Shown piece by piece: positions 54,035-63,137 of a DNA stretch of 64,000 nucleotides. Each line of letters opens with the position of its first letter. The first letter of the stretch is position 1. Where the stretch lies: assembly GCA_018713145.1 (NCBI GenBank), contig DVFP01000029.1:1-64000 (forward strand). Direction: 5' to 3'. The position numbers and the translations under genes are program-made. The DNA is from Candidatus Scybalocola faecavium (GTDB lineage: Bacteria > Bacillota > Clostridia > Lachnospirales > Lachnospiraceae). The notes under the pieces are model-generated. The model ran no database searches and was not told where the DNA came from. It was given only the letters and a program-made list of their open reading frames with translations.

Positions 54035-55228
54035 ATGTCTAAGGTGACGATTATCAGAAATGCCAGTGTTTATCAGCCGGAATATGCCGGTGAAAAGGAT
54101 ATTCTTATTTTGGGAGATAAGATTGCCGCCATTGGGGAAAATCTTCAGGCGGATTTTGGCGGCTTCGTAAAAGTGGAGGAAATAAATGGCCGGGATATGG
54201 CCGCTGTTCCCGGATTTATTGATAGTCATGAGCATATTTTAGGCGGCGGCGGTGAGGGCGGCTTTCACACAAGGACGCCTGAAGCGTCCCTGAAAGATCT
54301 GATTTTAAATGGGATCACTACTGTGGTAGGATGCATTGGGACAGATGGTGTAGGCAGAGATATGACAGCGCTTCTGGCTAAGGCCCACGCTCTGGAAAAT
54401 GAAGGAATGACTGCATTTGCCTATACAGGGTCCTATCAGGTGCCGGTACATACTCTTACGGACAGCCTGATGAAAGATATTATGATGCTGGATAAGGTGA
54501 TCGGCGTAGGAGAGATTGCTATTTCCGATCATCGGTCCTCCCAGCCGACCTTTGAAGAGTTTGCCCGGATCGCGGCAGACGCCCGGGTGGCGGGGATGCT
54601 GTCCGGAAAAGCCGGTATTGTGAATGTCCACCTGGGGGACAGCCCGAGAAAGCTGGACTTAATCTGGCGGGTGATCCGGGAAACAGAAATCCCGGCTTCC
54701 CAGTTCCTTCCCACTCATGTCAACCGAAATGCGGCTTTGTTTGAAGAATGTCTTGATTTTGCCCGGGAAGGTGGCACCATTGATTTTACGGGAAATGAGG
54801 ATATTGATTACTGGGAAACGATTTGTGATGAGGTTCGTGTGTGCAAAGGCATACGCCGCCTGCTTGATCTGGGGATTCCCAGCGACCGGTTTACGATTTC
54901 CTCCGATGGCCAGGGAAGTCTTCCCATTTTTAATGAAAAGGGAGAGTATCAGGGAATCGGCATTGGCAAGGCGTCATGTCTGCTTAAGGAAATCCGGGAA
55001 TGTGTCCAGAAGGAAGATATTCCTTTAGAGATCGCTATTAAAGGAATTACCTCCAACCCGGCGGCTATTTTAAAACTGAAAAATAAGGGACATATTAAAG
55101 AAGGTTTTGACGGGGACATCTGCCTGCTGACCCGGGATACGCTGGAACTAAAGACAGTGATTGCCAAAGGCCGGGTCATGGTCAGCGACGGCGTGCAGCA
55201 GGTGTTTGGTACATTTGATAGGCGGTAG
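54035..55228 (+). CDS. iadA: Isoaspartyl dipeptidase (beta-aspartyl-peptidase)
   Basis: About 397 residues, an amidohydrolase. It cuts beta-aspartyl dipeptides formed when proteins age. Metal ligands are visible: PGFIDSHEHILGGGGEGG (HxH), VGEIAISDHRSS (with His), VNVHLGD, FLPTHVNR and SSDGQGSLP (Asp). GGCIGTDG-like VVGCIGTDGVGRD is also typical. AAGGAGG at 54022-54028 runs into the ATG at 54029, so the ATG at 54035 is better spaced. It pairs with the transporter gene upstream. Confidence 0.93.
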   Translation: MSKVTIIRNASVYQPEYAGEKDILILGDKIAAIGENLQADFGGFVKVEEINGRDMAAVPGFIDSHEHILGGGGEGGFHTRTPEASLKDLILNGITTVVGCIGTDGVGRDMTALLAKAHALENEGMTAFAYTGSYQVPVHTLTDSLMKDIMMLDKVIGVGEIAISDHRSSQPTFEEFARIAADARVAGMLSGKAGIVNVHLGDSPRKLDLIWRVIRETEIPASQFLPTHVNRNAALFEECLDFAREGGTIDFTGNEDIDYWETICDEVRVCKGIRRLLDLGIPSDRFTISSDGQGSLPIFNEKGEYQGIGIGKASCLLKEIRECVQKEDIPLEIAIKGITSNPAAILKLKNKGHIKEGFDGDICLLTRDTLELKTVIAKGRVMVSDGVQQVFGTFDRR

Positions 55229-55411
55229 GCGATGGGCGGCGCCATCAGCGCGCCGCCATCGCCTGTTTTCCACCGGCACAGTGATTTGACCGTTTACAGA
55301 GATTTTTGCCAAATTCATATAAGTCACCCTTCTATTCTTTAGAACTCAAGTTTTCTTTATCTATACTATATCCTATGTGTCGGAGAAAGTAAACTCGTCT
55401 AAGTTCACCCA

Positions 55412-55455
55412 TAAACGCAAGTTTTCTCTTGGTAGCCGAAGTGGATTTATTAATC
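55412..55455 (+). repeat. Stray copy of the TTGGTAGCCGAAG repeat family
   Basis: ACGCAAGTTTTCTC then TTGGTAGCCGAAGTGGATTT matches the array unit at 57433 (TTTGGTAGCCGAAGTGGACTT) and the preceding GCAATTTTACCC of unit A. Confidence 0.65.
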
Positions 55456-55601
55456 TAAATTTTTGCGTATATAATAATAGGTATAAATACTTCGGTTCGT
55501 CCATAAATAGCATTTTGGCATGGGGGCAGTCAAGGACTGGCCCTTTGTGTGTTTTAGGTGTATTCAGGTATTTCAAACAGTGCTATAATAATGTAACGAT
55601 G

Positions 55602-55633
55602 CCAGGGTCAAATACTTTTTGTCCCAACATCAT
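55602..55633 (+). repeat. CCAGGGTCAAAT-family element, short copy
   Basis: CCAGGGTCAAAT (55602-55613) then ACTTTTTGTCCCAACATCATG, i.e. the same ends as the longer copy at 41946-42001 with the stem largely lost. Confidence 0.5.
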
Positions 55634-55708
55634 GTAACAGTTTAGATTAGAAGAGAACTTTTATCGTCGATTCAGCTTATAAAATGGCGGAAAGGAAGAA
55701 AAAGACAC

Positions 55709-56248
55709 ATGGGACATTTTTATTTTGTAAGACACGGACAGACCGTATGGAATGTGGAAAATAAAATTTGCGGGGCAACGGATATTCCTCTTACGGAATA
55801 TGGTCATCAACAAGCTGTGGAAACCGGCAGGAAGATTTTGGAAGAGGGCATCCAGGCCGATGAAATCCTTTATTCTCCACTGATCCGAGCCGCAGATACA
55901 GCCCGGCATATTTCTGAAATCACAGGTATACCGGCCCGGGAAGAGCCCCGTTTGAAAGAGCAGAATTTTGGAAAATGGGAGTCCACCCCAAGAGATGGAG
56001 AGGCATTTAAAAAGGCCAAAGAATGGTTTGCATGTCATCATGGCAATGGAGAATCCACTCTTCATCTGGCTCAGCGTATCTATAATCTTCTGGATGAGAT
56101 CAAAGCTCAGTCGGATGAGAAAACCTATATCCTTGTGGCCCACAATGGAATCGCCCGTGTGGTTCAGTCCTATTTTACTGATATGACCAATGAAGAATAC
56201 GCGGCCTTTGGCGTGAAAAACTGTGAAGTTGTAAGATATGATTTTTAG
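55709..56248 (+). CDS. Histidine phosphatase (phosphoglycerate-mutase-like)
   Basis: 179 residues. The RHG motif FVRHGQTVWN (about 7-16) holds the catalytic histidine; SPLIRAADTAR, E in RLKEQNFGKWE, and VAHNGIARV (second histidine) complete the active site. Short length fits the CobC/PhoE-type branch, which removes phosphate from small metabolites, rather than glycolytic mutase. AAAGGAAG precedes the ATG. It appears to be a single gene. Confidence 0.92.
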   Translation: MGHFYFVRHGQTVWNVENKICGATDIPLTEYGHQQAVETGRKILEEGIQADEILYSPLIRAADTARHISEITGIPAREEPRLKEQNFGKWESTPRDGEAFKKAKEWFACHHGNGESTLHLAQRIYNLLDEIKAQSDEKTYILVAHNGIARVVQSYFTDMTNEEYAAFGVKNCEVVRYDF

Positions 56249-56254
56249 GAGCAG

Positions 56255-56300
56255 TTGTAACAGACAGCCAGGTTTGCGCGTTTACTGCTGCGGGAATGAA
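56255..56300 (-). repeat. Structured repeat family, partial copy 5 (minus strand)
   Basis: On the minus strand the sequence gives GCAGTAAACGCGCAAACC then TGGCTGTCTGTTAC, matching the P3 end of copy 1 (GCAGTAAATGCGCAGACC, TGGCTGAAC) and the tail of copy 4 (TGTCTGTTAC). The other parts are missing. Confidence 0.6.
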
Positions 56301-56314
56301 ATGGAGGCGGTGCT

Positions 56315-57055
56315 ATGGCTTTATATGCCCTTGGGGATCTTCATCTGAGCTTTCAGGCTAACAAGCCTATGGATGCTTTTGGAAAAGTATGGAAAAATCA
56401 TGAGAAGAAAATCGAAAAGTATGTGAATAAAATCGTAAAGCCCGAGGATACCCTAGTGCTTACAGGGGATCATTCCTGGGGAAGAAAGCTGCCGGAGTGC
56501 ATGGAAGATCTGGCATTTATTGAGCGGCTGCCCGGCCGCAAGATCCTGCTCCGGGGAAATCATGATATGTTCTGGGACGCAAAAAAGACGGAACGCCTTA
56601 ATGAGGAGTTTGCCGGACGGCTGTTTTTCCTCCAGAATAATTTTGCCGTTTACAAAGACTATGCTCTTGTAGGGACCAAGGGCTATACCTTTGAGGGGCC
56701 TTTTTATCTGAACCGCCGGGGCCAGATCCTGGGATGGGATGAGGAAAAGGAAGCCCAGGCAAAAAAGCTTGTGGACCGGGAAATGGCCCGCTTGCGGGAA
56801 TCCTTCCGCCAGGCCCAGGCTTCCGGTTATAAAAAGTTTATTATGTTTCTTCACTATCCGCCCACAAATATTCTGGAGAAAACCTCTCCCTTTACGGAAA
56901 TCGCCAGAGAATACGGCGTGGAAGCTGTCGTTTATTCCCACTGCCACGGAGAGCGGCGTTTTGGCGACAGCATCCGGGGCGAGTTCCAGGGAATCCGATA
57001 TATGCTTGTGTCCGGGGATTATCTGAACTTTTGTCCGGCATTAGTGGTGGAGTGA
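56315..57055 (+). CDS. Calcineurin-like metallophosphoesterase
   Basis: 246 residues. The five metal-binding blocks are present: GDLHLS, GDHSWG (GDxxx), RGNHDMFW, FLHYPP and YSHCHG. No signal peptide. The family includes nucleases and cyclic nucleotide or lipid phosphatases; the substrate is unknown. GGAGGCGG precedes the ATG at 56315. Part of a repeat copy lies directly upstream. Confidence 0.92.
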   Translation: MALYALGDLHLSFQANKPMDAFGKVWKNHEKKIEKYVNKIVKPEDTLVLTGDHSWGRKLPECMEDLAFIERLPGRKILLRGNHDMFWDAKKTERLNEEFAGRLFFLQNNFAVYKDYALVGTKGYTFEGPFYLNRRGQILGWDEEKEAQAKKLVDREMARLRESFRQAQASGYKKFIMFLHYPPTNILEKTSPFTEIAREYGVEAVVYSHCHGERRFGDSIRGEFQGIRYMLVSGDYLNFCPALVVE

Positions 57056-57167
57056 GAGGAAGAATTATGAAAATCTTCCTGGCGCTGAATCCTATGTTTC
57101 TCTTGACGGGGCGGAGGATTTTTCATGCATGATCCGTAGTCTTTTGGGGCAATTACGGATCTAAATG

Positions 57168-57485
57168 GTATTTTCGGCGGCCGATTTATCCAACTACACC
57201 CCAAAATGCAATTTTACCCTTGGTAGCCGAAGAATTTAAGCTTCCACTTCGGCCCGATTTGCAATTTTGTTGATTATGGCCTAATTTTTCTTGCTTCAGT
57301 TTGGCTTGTATTGAAACTTTTTAATCTATAGCCGAAGAATTTAGACGCAAAATTAGGCCCTAATTACGTTTTTACCGATGTTAGTCGAAATCCCATGGAA
57401 AATCCTACGGCCCTAATCATCAAAATCTATTTGGTAGCCGAAGTGGACTTAATCTTCGTGGTAAATGTAATCTCCGTTTGATATG
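57168..57485 (+). repeat. Degenerate tandem array of about six 53-bp units
   Basis: TAGCCGAAG-type sequence occurs at 57224, 57329, 57382 (as TAGTCGAAA) and 57435: intervals of 105, 53 and 53. TGCAATTTT occurs at 57207 and 57260, again 53 apart. GGCCCTAAT or GGCCCGAT recurs at the same phase. The consensus is near GGCCCTAATTGCAATTTTACC followed by TTGGTAGCCGAAGAATTTA. 53 is not a multiple of three, so it is not a protein repeat. Confidence 0.7.
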
Positions 57486-57762
57486 TCTATAAAACCTGTT
57501 TTCCAGTCTCCGTGAACAGTAACGATCTATCATAGAAGATGTAGGAACGGATAATAGGGGGGACACGGAAAGGCAAAACATTTATAATAAAACAGAAAGC
57601 AAGGGACATAAAGGAATCTGTCATAGATGGAAAAAGAATCATTAACCATAACGCAAGGTGTATTTGAATAATAACAAGATTTAAAATGTTGAGTTTAACC
57701 GTAACATGAGATGTATTTAATTCCCACAAATAAGATATTCTCCCCCATATATGCTTGCTTAA

Positions 57763-57850
57763 CAGCAGGCGATGAAATTTTTGCGCTCCTGAATCACTTT
57801 TTTTGCATTCTGTGCGGCAAATGTAGATGCTTGGTTGAATGGTGACTTGT
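57763..57850 (+). repeat. Structured repeat family, copy 3 (decayed)
   Basis: GGCGATGAAATTTTTGCGC, CTCCTGAATCACTTTTTTTGC, then GCATTCT...AGATGC as a weak P3 and TTGGTTGAATGG. It aligns with 52062-52138 of copy 1 along its length. Confidence 0.65.
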
Positions 57851-57853
57851 TAC

Positions 57854-57985
57854 TGTTTACTGGCAAGCCAGTAAACAGCAACTTTCGCAGGCTTATTTAA
57901 AGTTTTGCTTCGGAAAAGAAGCCTGCGAACACCTGAATCACGTTCTTACGCAGCCATACAGCAAGTGTCTGGCTGCTGTGTGAAC
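57854..57985 (+). repeat. Structured repeat family, copy 2
   Basis: P1 is a palindrome with arms TGTTTACTGGC and GCCAGTAAACA (57854-57877). P2 has arms TTCGCAGGCTT (57884-57894) and AAGCCTGCGAA (57919-57929). The linker is CACCTGAATCACGTTCTTAC. P3 has arms GCAGCCA (57950-57956) and TGGCTGC (57970-57976), followed by TGTGTGAAC. The order equals copy 1, but no stem sequence is shared. Confidence 0.75.
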
Positions 57986-58110
57986 AGTGATGGTGACTTT
58001 TTCTCCTGCCACATTCCCCAAAATGTTCCTTGAAAAACCCCACTGCATGGGATATGATGAACATATAAAGTCAGCCGAATAAAGCTTATTTTGAAAAAGA
58101 GACAGTACAC

Positions 58111-58140
58111 CGTAACTGTTCAGATGGCTGAACTGTAACA
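58111..58140. repeat. P1-like palindrome before the zinc-ribbon gene
   Basis: GTTCAGATGGCTGAAC (58118-58133) with flanking GTAACT and TGTAACAG, as in the P1 palindrome of copy 1. Confidence 0.55.
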
Positions 58141-58196
58141 GTATGACAGAGCAGGTCTGTATGATAAATCAATCCACTTTCAGGGAGGAGGATCAT

Positions 58197-60053
58197 ATGT
58201 TTTGTAAAAATTGCGGCACACAGTTAAAGGATAGTGTAAAGTTTTGTCCCCGGTGCGGTACCCCGGTGACGAATCCCCAGCAAAACTCTGACGCTATGGG
58301 AACCGGCCCGGATTCTCAGCAGCAGTCCTGGCAGCAGGGACAGTGGAACCAGGAGTCTCAACAGAACCGGGAATTTCAGCAAAACTGGGAATGTCAGCAG
58401 AGCCAGACGTCTCAGCCAAATCAGGAATTTCAGTGGAACCAGGGACCTCAGCAGTACCAGGGATTTTACCAGGGCCAGTCCCCTTACCAGGGCCAGTCTC
58501 CTTACCAGAGCCAGACACCCCAGCCGGAGCCGGAAGCTCCAAAGACGAAGAAAAGATCAAAGAAGGTTGTGATCATCCCGGTAGTGTGTGTGGCAGCTGC
58601 GGCGGTGATCGGAGTCGGCGTGTTTGCCATGACACGGACTAATTTCTTTAAGTCACGTTTTTCAAGTCCGGCGTCGTATTACGCGGATGTGGAGCAGGCG
58701 GCGATTAATAAGGCAGCGGAGCAAACGGAACGCTCTCAGGCCTATCTGAATCAGCTTACCGGATTTAAGGCGAATTTGACCATAGAAGATGCGGGAATGG
58801 CGCTGTTCGGAACCGCAGGTTATGATATGACAGATGCTTTAAACGGGCTAAAAGAACTGGAGTTATCTTACTCACAAGGAACTTCCGGTCATTTATGGGG
58901 ATCTCAGATTACATTGTCATCAGGAGAAATCTCCCTTATGACACTAAATTCAGTGATTGATGAAAATACAGGTGATTTTTATGCCAAGATCCCGGAATTA
59001 TCTCCCGATTATTTGATGTGGGCGGCGGAAGATATGGCGGCAGCATATGGCGGAAATCCCCAAGAGGCATTTTCTAATATGATGCTTCCGGAAACCTTTC
59101 AGCTGTCCTCCATGATCAGCAGGTACGGGGAAATCCTCCTGAAATATTCAGAGGATGTGAGCCGGGAAAATAGCGTTGTGACAGTGAATGAAGTGGAGCA
59201 GGATGCCATTTGTCTTACGGTGACCTATGACAGTCAGAGCCTGGAGGATATGGCCAGGGAATGTATGGAAGCCATGAGGACAGATCCTCAGTTAAAAGAA
59301 CTGCTTCTTTGGAGCGGTACCTATGCCTATGAGGTGAATGGCTACGGTACTGCTGAGGATTATTATAATGAATTTATTGCCAGTCTGGATGATTCCCTTG
59401 AAAATATGGGAGCAATTCCGTCAGATGTCTATGTGACAATGAATGTGTGGGTAGATTCTGATGGGGAGATCATCGGCCGGACGCTGGATGTAGCGCAAAG
59501 CGGAGAAAGTGTTCAGGTATTTTCATATCTTACGGCTGCCAGTCACGGTCAGTTTGCGTCAAATATGGTGATTTCTGATAACAGCGGAAATAACCTTATT
59601 TTGACTGGATCAGGTACTTTAGATGGCAATGTAATGGATGGAAGTTTTACTCTAACAGGAACCAATGTGCCTGTATTAACGATCGGTGTCCATGATTTTG
59701 ATATGGATCAGAGGGATAAGGGGTATATTAATGGCACCTTTGTTTTTTCCCAGACTGGGGATCCTCAGATGGCCAATTACAGTTTATCCGTAAGCTGTGC
59801 GTCAGATGATGACACAATGGATCTATCCCTGTCCATGCTTAGCAATGATGTATCTTTGGGAGCATTAAACGTATCCTTTAACCAGGAAAAGTACAGTCCC
59901 GTTCTTCCAGAGGGACAGTATGCATATCGGATTGCAGATGCAGATGCCCTGGAGGAATATGCCGCTAATCTTGATGTGGATGGGTTTATGTCCGGTCTGA
60001 TGCAAAATGCCTTTTTGAAATATGTTTTGGAGGCTTCCGGTTATGTTTACTAA
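58197..60053 (+). CDS. Zinc-ribbon protein with Gln-rich linker, membrane helix and extracytoplasmic domain
   Basis: 618 residues. FCKNCGTQLKDSVKFCPRCG (2-21) is a zinc ribbon with two CxxC pairs. Residues 35-115 are low-complexity, with NQESQQNREFQQN-type and YQGQSPYQGQSPYQSQ repeats. A basic stretch (KTKKRSKK) and one membrane helix (about 125-147) follow, and the remaining 460 residues are outside, acidic and without recognised motifs. The layout is that of clostridial zinc-ribbon membrane proteins that may sense or anchor envelope components. The frame opens at 58143, but GGAGGAGG at 58183-58190 favours the ATG at 58197. The end overlaps the ABC ATPase gene by 11 bases, so it is part of the exporter operon. 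Confidence 0.82.
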   Translation: MFCKNCGTQLKDSVKFCPRCGTPVTNPQQNSDAMGTGPDSQQQSWQQGQWNQESQQNREFQQNWECQQSQTSQPNQEFQWNQGPQQYQGFYQGQSPYQGQSPYQSQTPQPEPEAPKTKKRSKKVVIIPVVCVAAAAVIGVGVFAMTRTNFFKSRFSSPASYYADVEQAAINKAAEQTERSQAYLNQLTGFKANLTIEDAGMALFGTAGYDMTDALNGLKELELSYSQGTSGHLWGSQITLSSGEISLMTLNSVIDENTGDFYAKIPELSPDYLMWAAEDMAAAYGGNPQEAFSNMMLPETFQLSSMISRYGEILLKYSEDVSRENSVVTVNEVEQDAICLTVTYDSQSLEDMARECMEAMRTDPQLKELLLWSGTYAYEVNGYGTAEDYYNEFIASLDDSLENMGAIPSDVYVTMNVWVDSDGEIIGRTLDVAQSGESVQVFSYLTAASHGQFASNMVISDNSGNNLILTGSGTLDGNVMDGSFTLTGTNVPVLTIGVHDFDMDQRDKGYINGTFVFSQTGDPQMANYSLSVSCASDDDTMDLSLSMLSNDVSLGALNVSFNQEKYSPVLPEGQYAYRIADADALEEYAANLDVDGFMSGLMQNAFLKYVLEASGYVY

Positions 60054-60729
60054 TCATCCTGAAGTAAAGATACACAATCTTTCCAAACGTTTCGGAAAAA
60101 AGGTGATCCTGGATCAGCTGTCTCTGGATATTTATCCGGGGACCTGTACGGGGATCCTTGGAGAAAACGGGTGCGGAAAGTCTACATTTTTATCCATTTT
60201 GGCAGGAACAGTAAAGGCGGATCAGGGGAACTTTTTTCTAAGAGATAAGGATCTGTTTAAGGAGCCCGGGCTGCGGCGTAAACATGTGGGTTATGTTCCC
60301 CAGGGAACCCCGTTAATGGATGAGCTGACGGCCATGGATCATTTGCGGCTGTGGTATCCAGGGAAAAAGGAGATTTATAAGGAGCTGGAGGACGGTGTTT
60401 TGGGGATGCTTGGCATTGGGGACTTTTTAAAGGTTCCTGTGTCCCACATGTCCGGGGGAATGAAAAAACGTCTCAGCATTGGCTGCGCTGTGGCGGATCA
60501 TCCGGACATTCTTTTGCTGGACGAGCCGTCGGCGGCCCTGGATCTGATCTGCAAGGAGCGGATCAGCGTGTACTTATCTCAGTTTAAGGCTCGGGGCGGG
60601 ATGATCCTTCTGACGACCCACGATATACAGGAGCTTCCCCTGTGCGACCGGCTGTTTATTTTAAAACAGGGAAAGCTGGCGCCATACCATTATGACGGAA
60701 ATTATCACCGTCTGGCGGGCAGCTTATAG
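60043..60729 (+). CDS. ABC transporter ATPase
   Basis: 228 residues. Walker A GENGCGKST, signature MSGGMKKRL, Walker B LLLDEPSAALD and H-loop LTTHDIQ are intact. It is of the exporter type that works with ABC-2 permeases. TTGGAGG at 60027-60033 lies nine bases before the ATG at 60043, inside the preceding gene. Two permease genes follow closely. Confidence 0.93.
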   Translation: MFTNHPEVKIHNLSKRFGKKVILDQLSLDIYPGTCTGILGENGCGKSTFLSILAGTVKADQGNFFLRDKDLFKEPGLRRKHVGYVPQGTPLMDELTAMDHLRLWYPGKKEIYKELEDGVLGMLGIGDFLKVPVSHMSGGMKKRLSIGCAVADHPDILLLDEPSAALDLICKERISVYLSQFKARGGMILLTTHDIQELPLCDRLFILKQGKLAPYHYDGNYHRLAGSL

Positions 60730-60738
60730 GAGGCAGCC

Positions 60739-61959
60739 ATGAGATATTTTCAGGCACAGATAAAACGGACAGGCCGTTATTTTTTCCCTGTATGTGTAAC
60801 CATGGGAGCATTGATCCTGGTTTTGGGACTGATCTGCGGGGTGCAGTTTACTGCCCGTTTTAATTCGGAAAGCCGGCAAAAGCTTCAGTTAGCCATTACC
60901 GGAGATGCTTCGGATGATTTTTTTCAGCTTGGGATCAATGTTCTTGAGGAAATGGATGCCTCCCGTTATACCGTGGAATTTGTTCAAATGGATGAAGCTT
61001 CGGCCAAAAGAGCTTTGGAAAACCAGGAAATTTCCGGGTATCTTCTGATCCCGGATCAGTTTGTCCAATCAGTTATGAGTGGGGAAAACAAGAAAATTAC
61101 TGTTGTGGTGGGCTATGGCCGGTACGATGTGGCTACCCTTCTTGTGGAAGAGCTGGCAAAAATCGTCTCTTCCATGATCACAGAAAGCCAGGCAGGCATT
61201 TATGCCTATACAGACTGGGCCGGGGCCAATGGAGCGGATGAAAATCTTAATGAGGCTGTTTTGCGGCTGAACCTGGAGTATTTTAACATTATTCTTCCAA
61301 GAAATAACATGTACGCCATGGATACGCCGGATTCCCAGGCAGTGATTTCTCTTGGCGGGTATTATTTTTCCGCGGTTTTTTTGCTCCTGTTTATGTTTAT
61401 GGGGATCACCGGAGCTCCCATTATGATCCGGAAGGATCGGTCTTTATATCAGCTTATGGCGGTGCGCGGGTGCGGGAGCATTTCCCAGGTTTTATCTGAA
61501 TATGGCGCCTGGTGTCTGCTGATGCTTGTGTTTTATGTGATTATTTCCACTGGGGCCGGGATCCTGGAAACGTTTTTGCAGGTGATACCGGAGCTGGATG
61601 GAGGATCATGGACAGAAAGGGCGAAAATATTTGCGGCCATGGCTCTGATGATTCCTGTTCTGGCAGCCATGCATTTCTTTTTGTATCAGCTGACAGGGAA
61701 TCTTATTGGCGGCGTTCTTCTTGGATTTTGCGTGTACATGGGTCTGGGGTATTTATCCGGATGCTTTTATCCTTTGTCATTTTTCCCGGAAACGGTCCGG
61801 GAAGTGTCTAATGTCCTTCCCCCGGGATTGATTATGGAATATATCCAGGATCTTTTAACCGGCAGCGGGGTGGGAAGCCGTATTTTAGGACTTGCGGCAT
61901 GGACGCTGGTGTTTTTGGCAGGAGCATGGGGGATCCGGAGCCTGCGTATCCGGCCTTGA
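60739..61959 (+). CDS. ABC-2 type permease, first subunit
   Basis: 406 residues. One N-terminal helix (about 15-38), a 170-residue outside domain (ISGYLLIPDQFVQSV is typical of the ABC-2/YhgE-like group), and five to six C-terminal helices. AGGAGGCAGCC precedes the ATG. It should pair with the next gene product and the ATPase to move an unknown substrate, perhaps acting with the zinc-ribbon protein. Confidence 0.88.
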   Translation: MRYFQAQIKRTGRYFFPVCVTMGALILVLGLICGVQFTARFNSESRQKLQLAITGDASDDFFQLGINVLEEMDASRYTVEFVQMDEASAKRALENQEISGYLLIPDQFVQSVMSGENKKITVVVGYGRYDVATLLVEELAKIVSSMITESQAGIYAYTDWAGANGADENLNEAVLRLNLEYFNIILPRNNMYAMDTPDSQAVISLGGYYFSAVFLLLFMFMGITGAPIMIRKDRSLYQLMAVRGCGSISQVLSEYGAWCLLMLVFYVIISTGAGILETFLQVIPELDGGSWTERAKIFAAMALMIPVLAAMHFFLYQLTGNLIGGVLLGFCVYMGLGYLSGCFYPLSFFPETVREVSNVLPPGLIMEYIQDLLTGSGVGSRILGLAAWTLVFLAGAWGIRSLRIRP

Positions 61960-61972
61960 GGATAGGAGCTTC

Positions 61973-63133
61973 ATGATGATTAAGAAAGTATGGATCTTAC
62001 ATAAAATGCTGACAAAGCGGCTTTTTAGGCGGTTTTCCTTCTGGCTCATCCTTTTGCTGGTCCCGGTGCTGTCTGCCGGGGCGGGACTTTTGTCCGGGCA
62101 GGATGGGGCTCTTCTTCGGCTGGGTATTTATGTGCCTGTTTCGGGAGATACTATGGCTTGCCAGGTAGGAGAGGCGCTTTTTGACGAGGGAAATGCTGTG
62201 GAGTATATTTGGTTTCAGTCTCCGGAGACCCTGCGCCGTGAGACGGCATTTGGAAAAATTGACGGAGGATATATATTTCCTGAAAATATGTCAGACCAGA
62301 TGGAGGATTTTCTTTCAGGGCGGGCAGATACACTGGTGACCTTTGTGGCCCGGGAGGATACCCCATGGCTTCAGGCGGCAAGAGAACAGTTTTTCGGCGT
62401 GATCTTTCCTTATATTTCAAGGGCTGTGGGAGAAGATTTTACCCTAAGAGCTGCCCGGGACTTAAGGCTGGATACGGCAAAGGCCCAGGAGGAATTTGAC
62501 CGGCTTTATGATGAAAACCGGATCACGGAGAATCTTTTTCAAATGTCTGTTTACGGAAATGGGCGGGAATCGGAGGATAGTGAAGCCGGAGGCAGCTATC
62601 TGACCGCGCCTTTAAGAGGCTTTCTGGCATTGTTTGTGCTGCTGACCGGGCTGACCATGGGAATGTATTTGTTAAAAGACCGGGAAAATGGCGTTTACCA
62701 GTGGATCGCCCGTGGGAAAATGCCCTGGCTGCCCTGGATGTACATACTGACCGGCACACTGGCCGGGGGAGGAGCGGCATTTCTTGGCCTTATGGCTTCC
62801 GGAACCGGAGGACCATGGGGGCGGGAGCTTTTGCAGATGCTTCTCCTTGTTTTAGGGGTTACAGGTTTTTCTTCTGTAATTGTCCGGATGATCCGCCGTC
62901 CGGCGGTTCTTGGAGCCTGTATTCCTGTGGTGATCCTCCTTTGCGCGGTGGTCTGTCCGGTATTTTTATCCATCAAGGGGCTGCGGATCATAAAATATAT
63001 GCTTCCGCCTTATTTTTATCTTACCGGCAGCACCAGTGTAAGGCTCACCGGGTATTTAGCTTTGTATGGGCTGATCACATTTGCCGCAGGGCTTGGACTG
63101 GGATGGATTTTTGAAAAAACAGGCAGAGCTTAG
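61973..63133 (+). CDS. ABC-2 type permease, second subunit
   Basis: About 386 residues. The layout repeats that of the first subunit: an N-terminal helix (FSFWLILLLVPVLSAGAGLL), an outside domain with GKIDGGYIFPENMSDQ, and C-terminal helices. AGGAG at 61964-61968 fits either of the two adjacent ATGs (61973, 61976); the frame up to 61892 overlaps the first subunit and is not used. The two subunits form a heterodimer by inference. Confidence 0.87.
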   Translation: MMIKKVWILHKMLTKRLFRRFSFWLILLLVPVLSAGAGLLSGQDGALLRLGIYVPVSGDTMACQVGEALFDEGNAVEYIWFQSPETLRRETAFGKIDGGYIFPENMSDQMEDFLSGRADTLVTFVAREDTPWLQAAREQFFGVIFPYISRAVGEDFTLRAARDLRLDTAKAQEEFDRLYDENRITENLFQMSVYGNGRESEDSEAGGSYLTAPLRGFLALFVLLTGLTMGMYLLKDRENGVYQWIARGKMPWLPWMYILTGTLAGGGAAFLGLMASGTGGPWGRELLQMLLLVLGVTGFSSVIVRMIRRPAVLGACIPVVILLCAVVCPVFLSIKGLRIIKYMLPPYFYLTGSTSVRLTGYLALYGLITFAAGLGLGWIFEKTGRA

Positions 63134-63137
63134 AAAA

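Larger units (their letters stand above)
55229..55708. other. Intergenic region with repeats
   Basis: 480 bases. A GC-rich hairpin (55231-55260, GATGGGCGGCGC with GCGCCGCCATC) probably ends iadA. A CAAGTTTTCT sequence occurs twice (about 55347 and 55418), the second leading into a TTGGTAGCCGAAG repeat (55412-55455). A CCAGGGTCAAAT element starts at 55602. The overlapping short frames on both strands lack ribosome sites and cover the repeats, so I reject them. Confidence 0.6.
57056..58196. other. Large non-coding region dense in repeats
   Basis: 1,141 bases without a convincing gene. It holds a short hairpin (ATCCGTA/TACGGAT, 57129-57157), the 53-bp tandem array (57168-57485), AT-rich sequence without recognised features (57486-57760), two structured-repeat copies (57763-57985) and a P1-like palindrome (58118-58133). 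The one reverse frame (57487-57729) lacks a ribosome site and any known pattern. Confidence 0.65.

Noticed and set aside
55377..55637. Overlapping short frames on both strands
   Set aside because: They cross repeat sequence, lack ribosome sites and do not resemble any family.
57168..57485. CRISPR array
   Set aside because: The regular spacing invited this, but whole 53-bp units are related along their length rather than repeats with unique spacers, and no cas genes are in the window.
57487..57729. 80-codon reverse-strand frame
   Set aside because: No ribosome site or known pattern, in a repeat-rich non-coding stretch; a small hydrophobic protein cannot be excluded fully.
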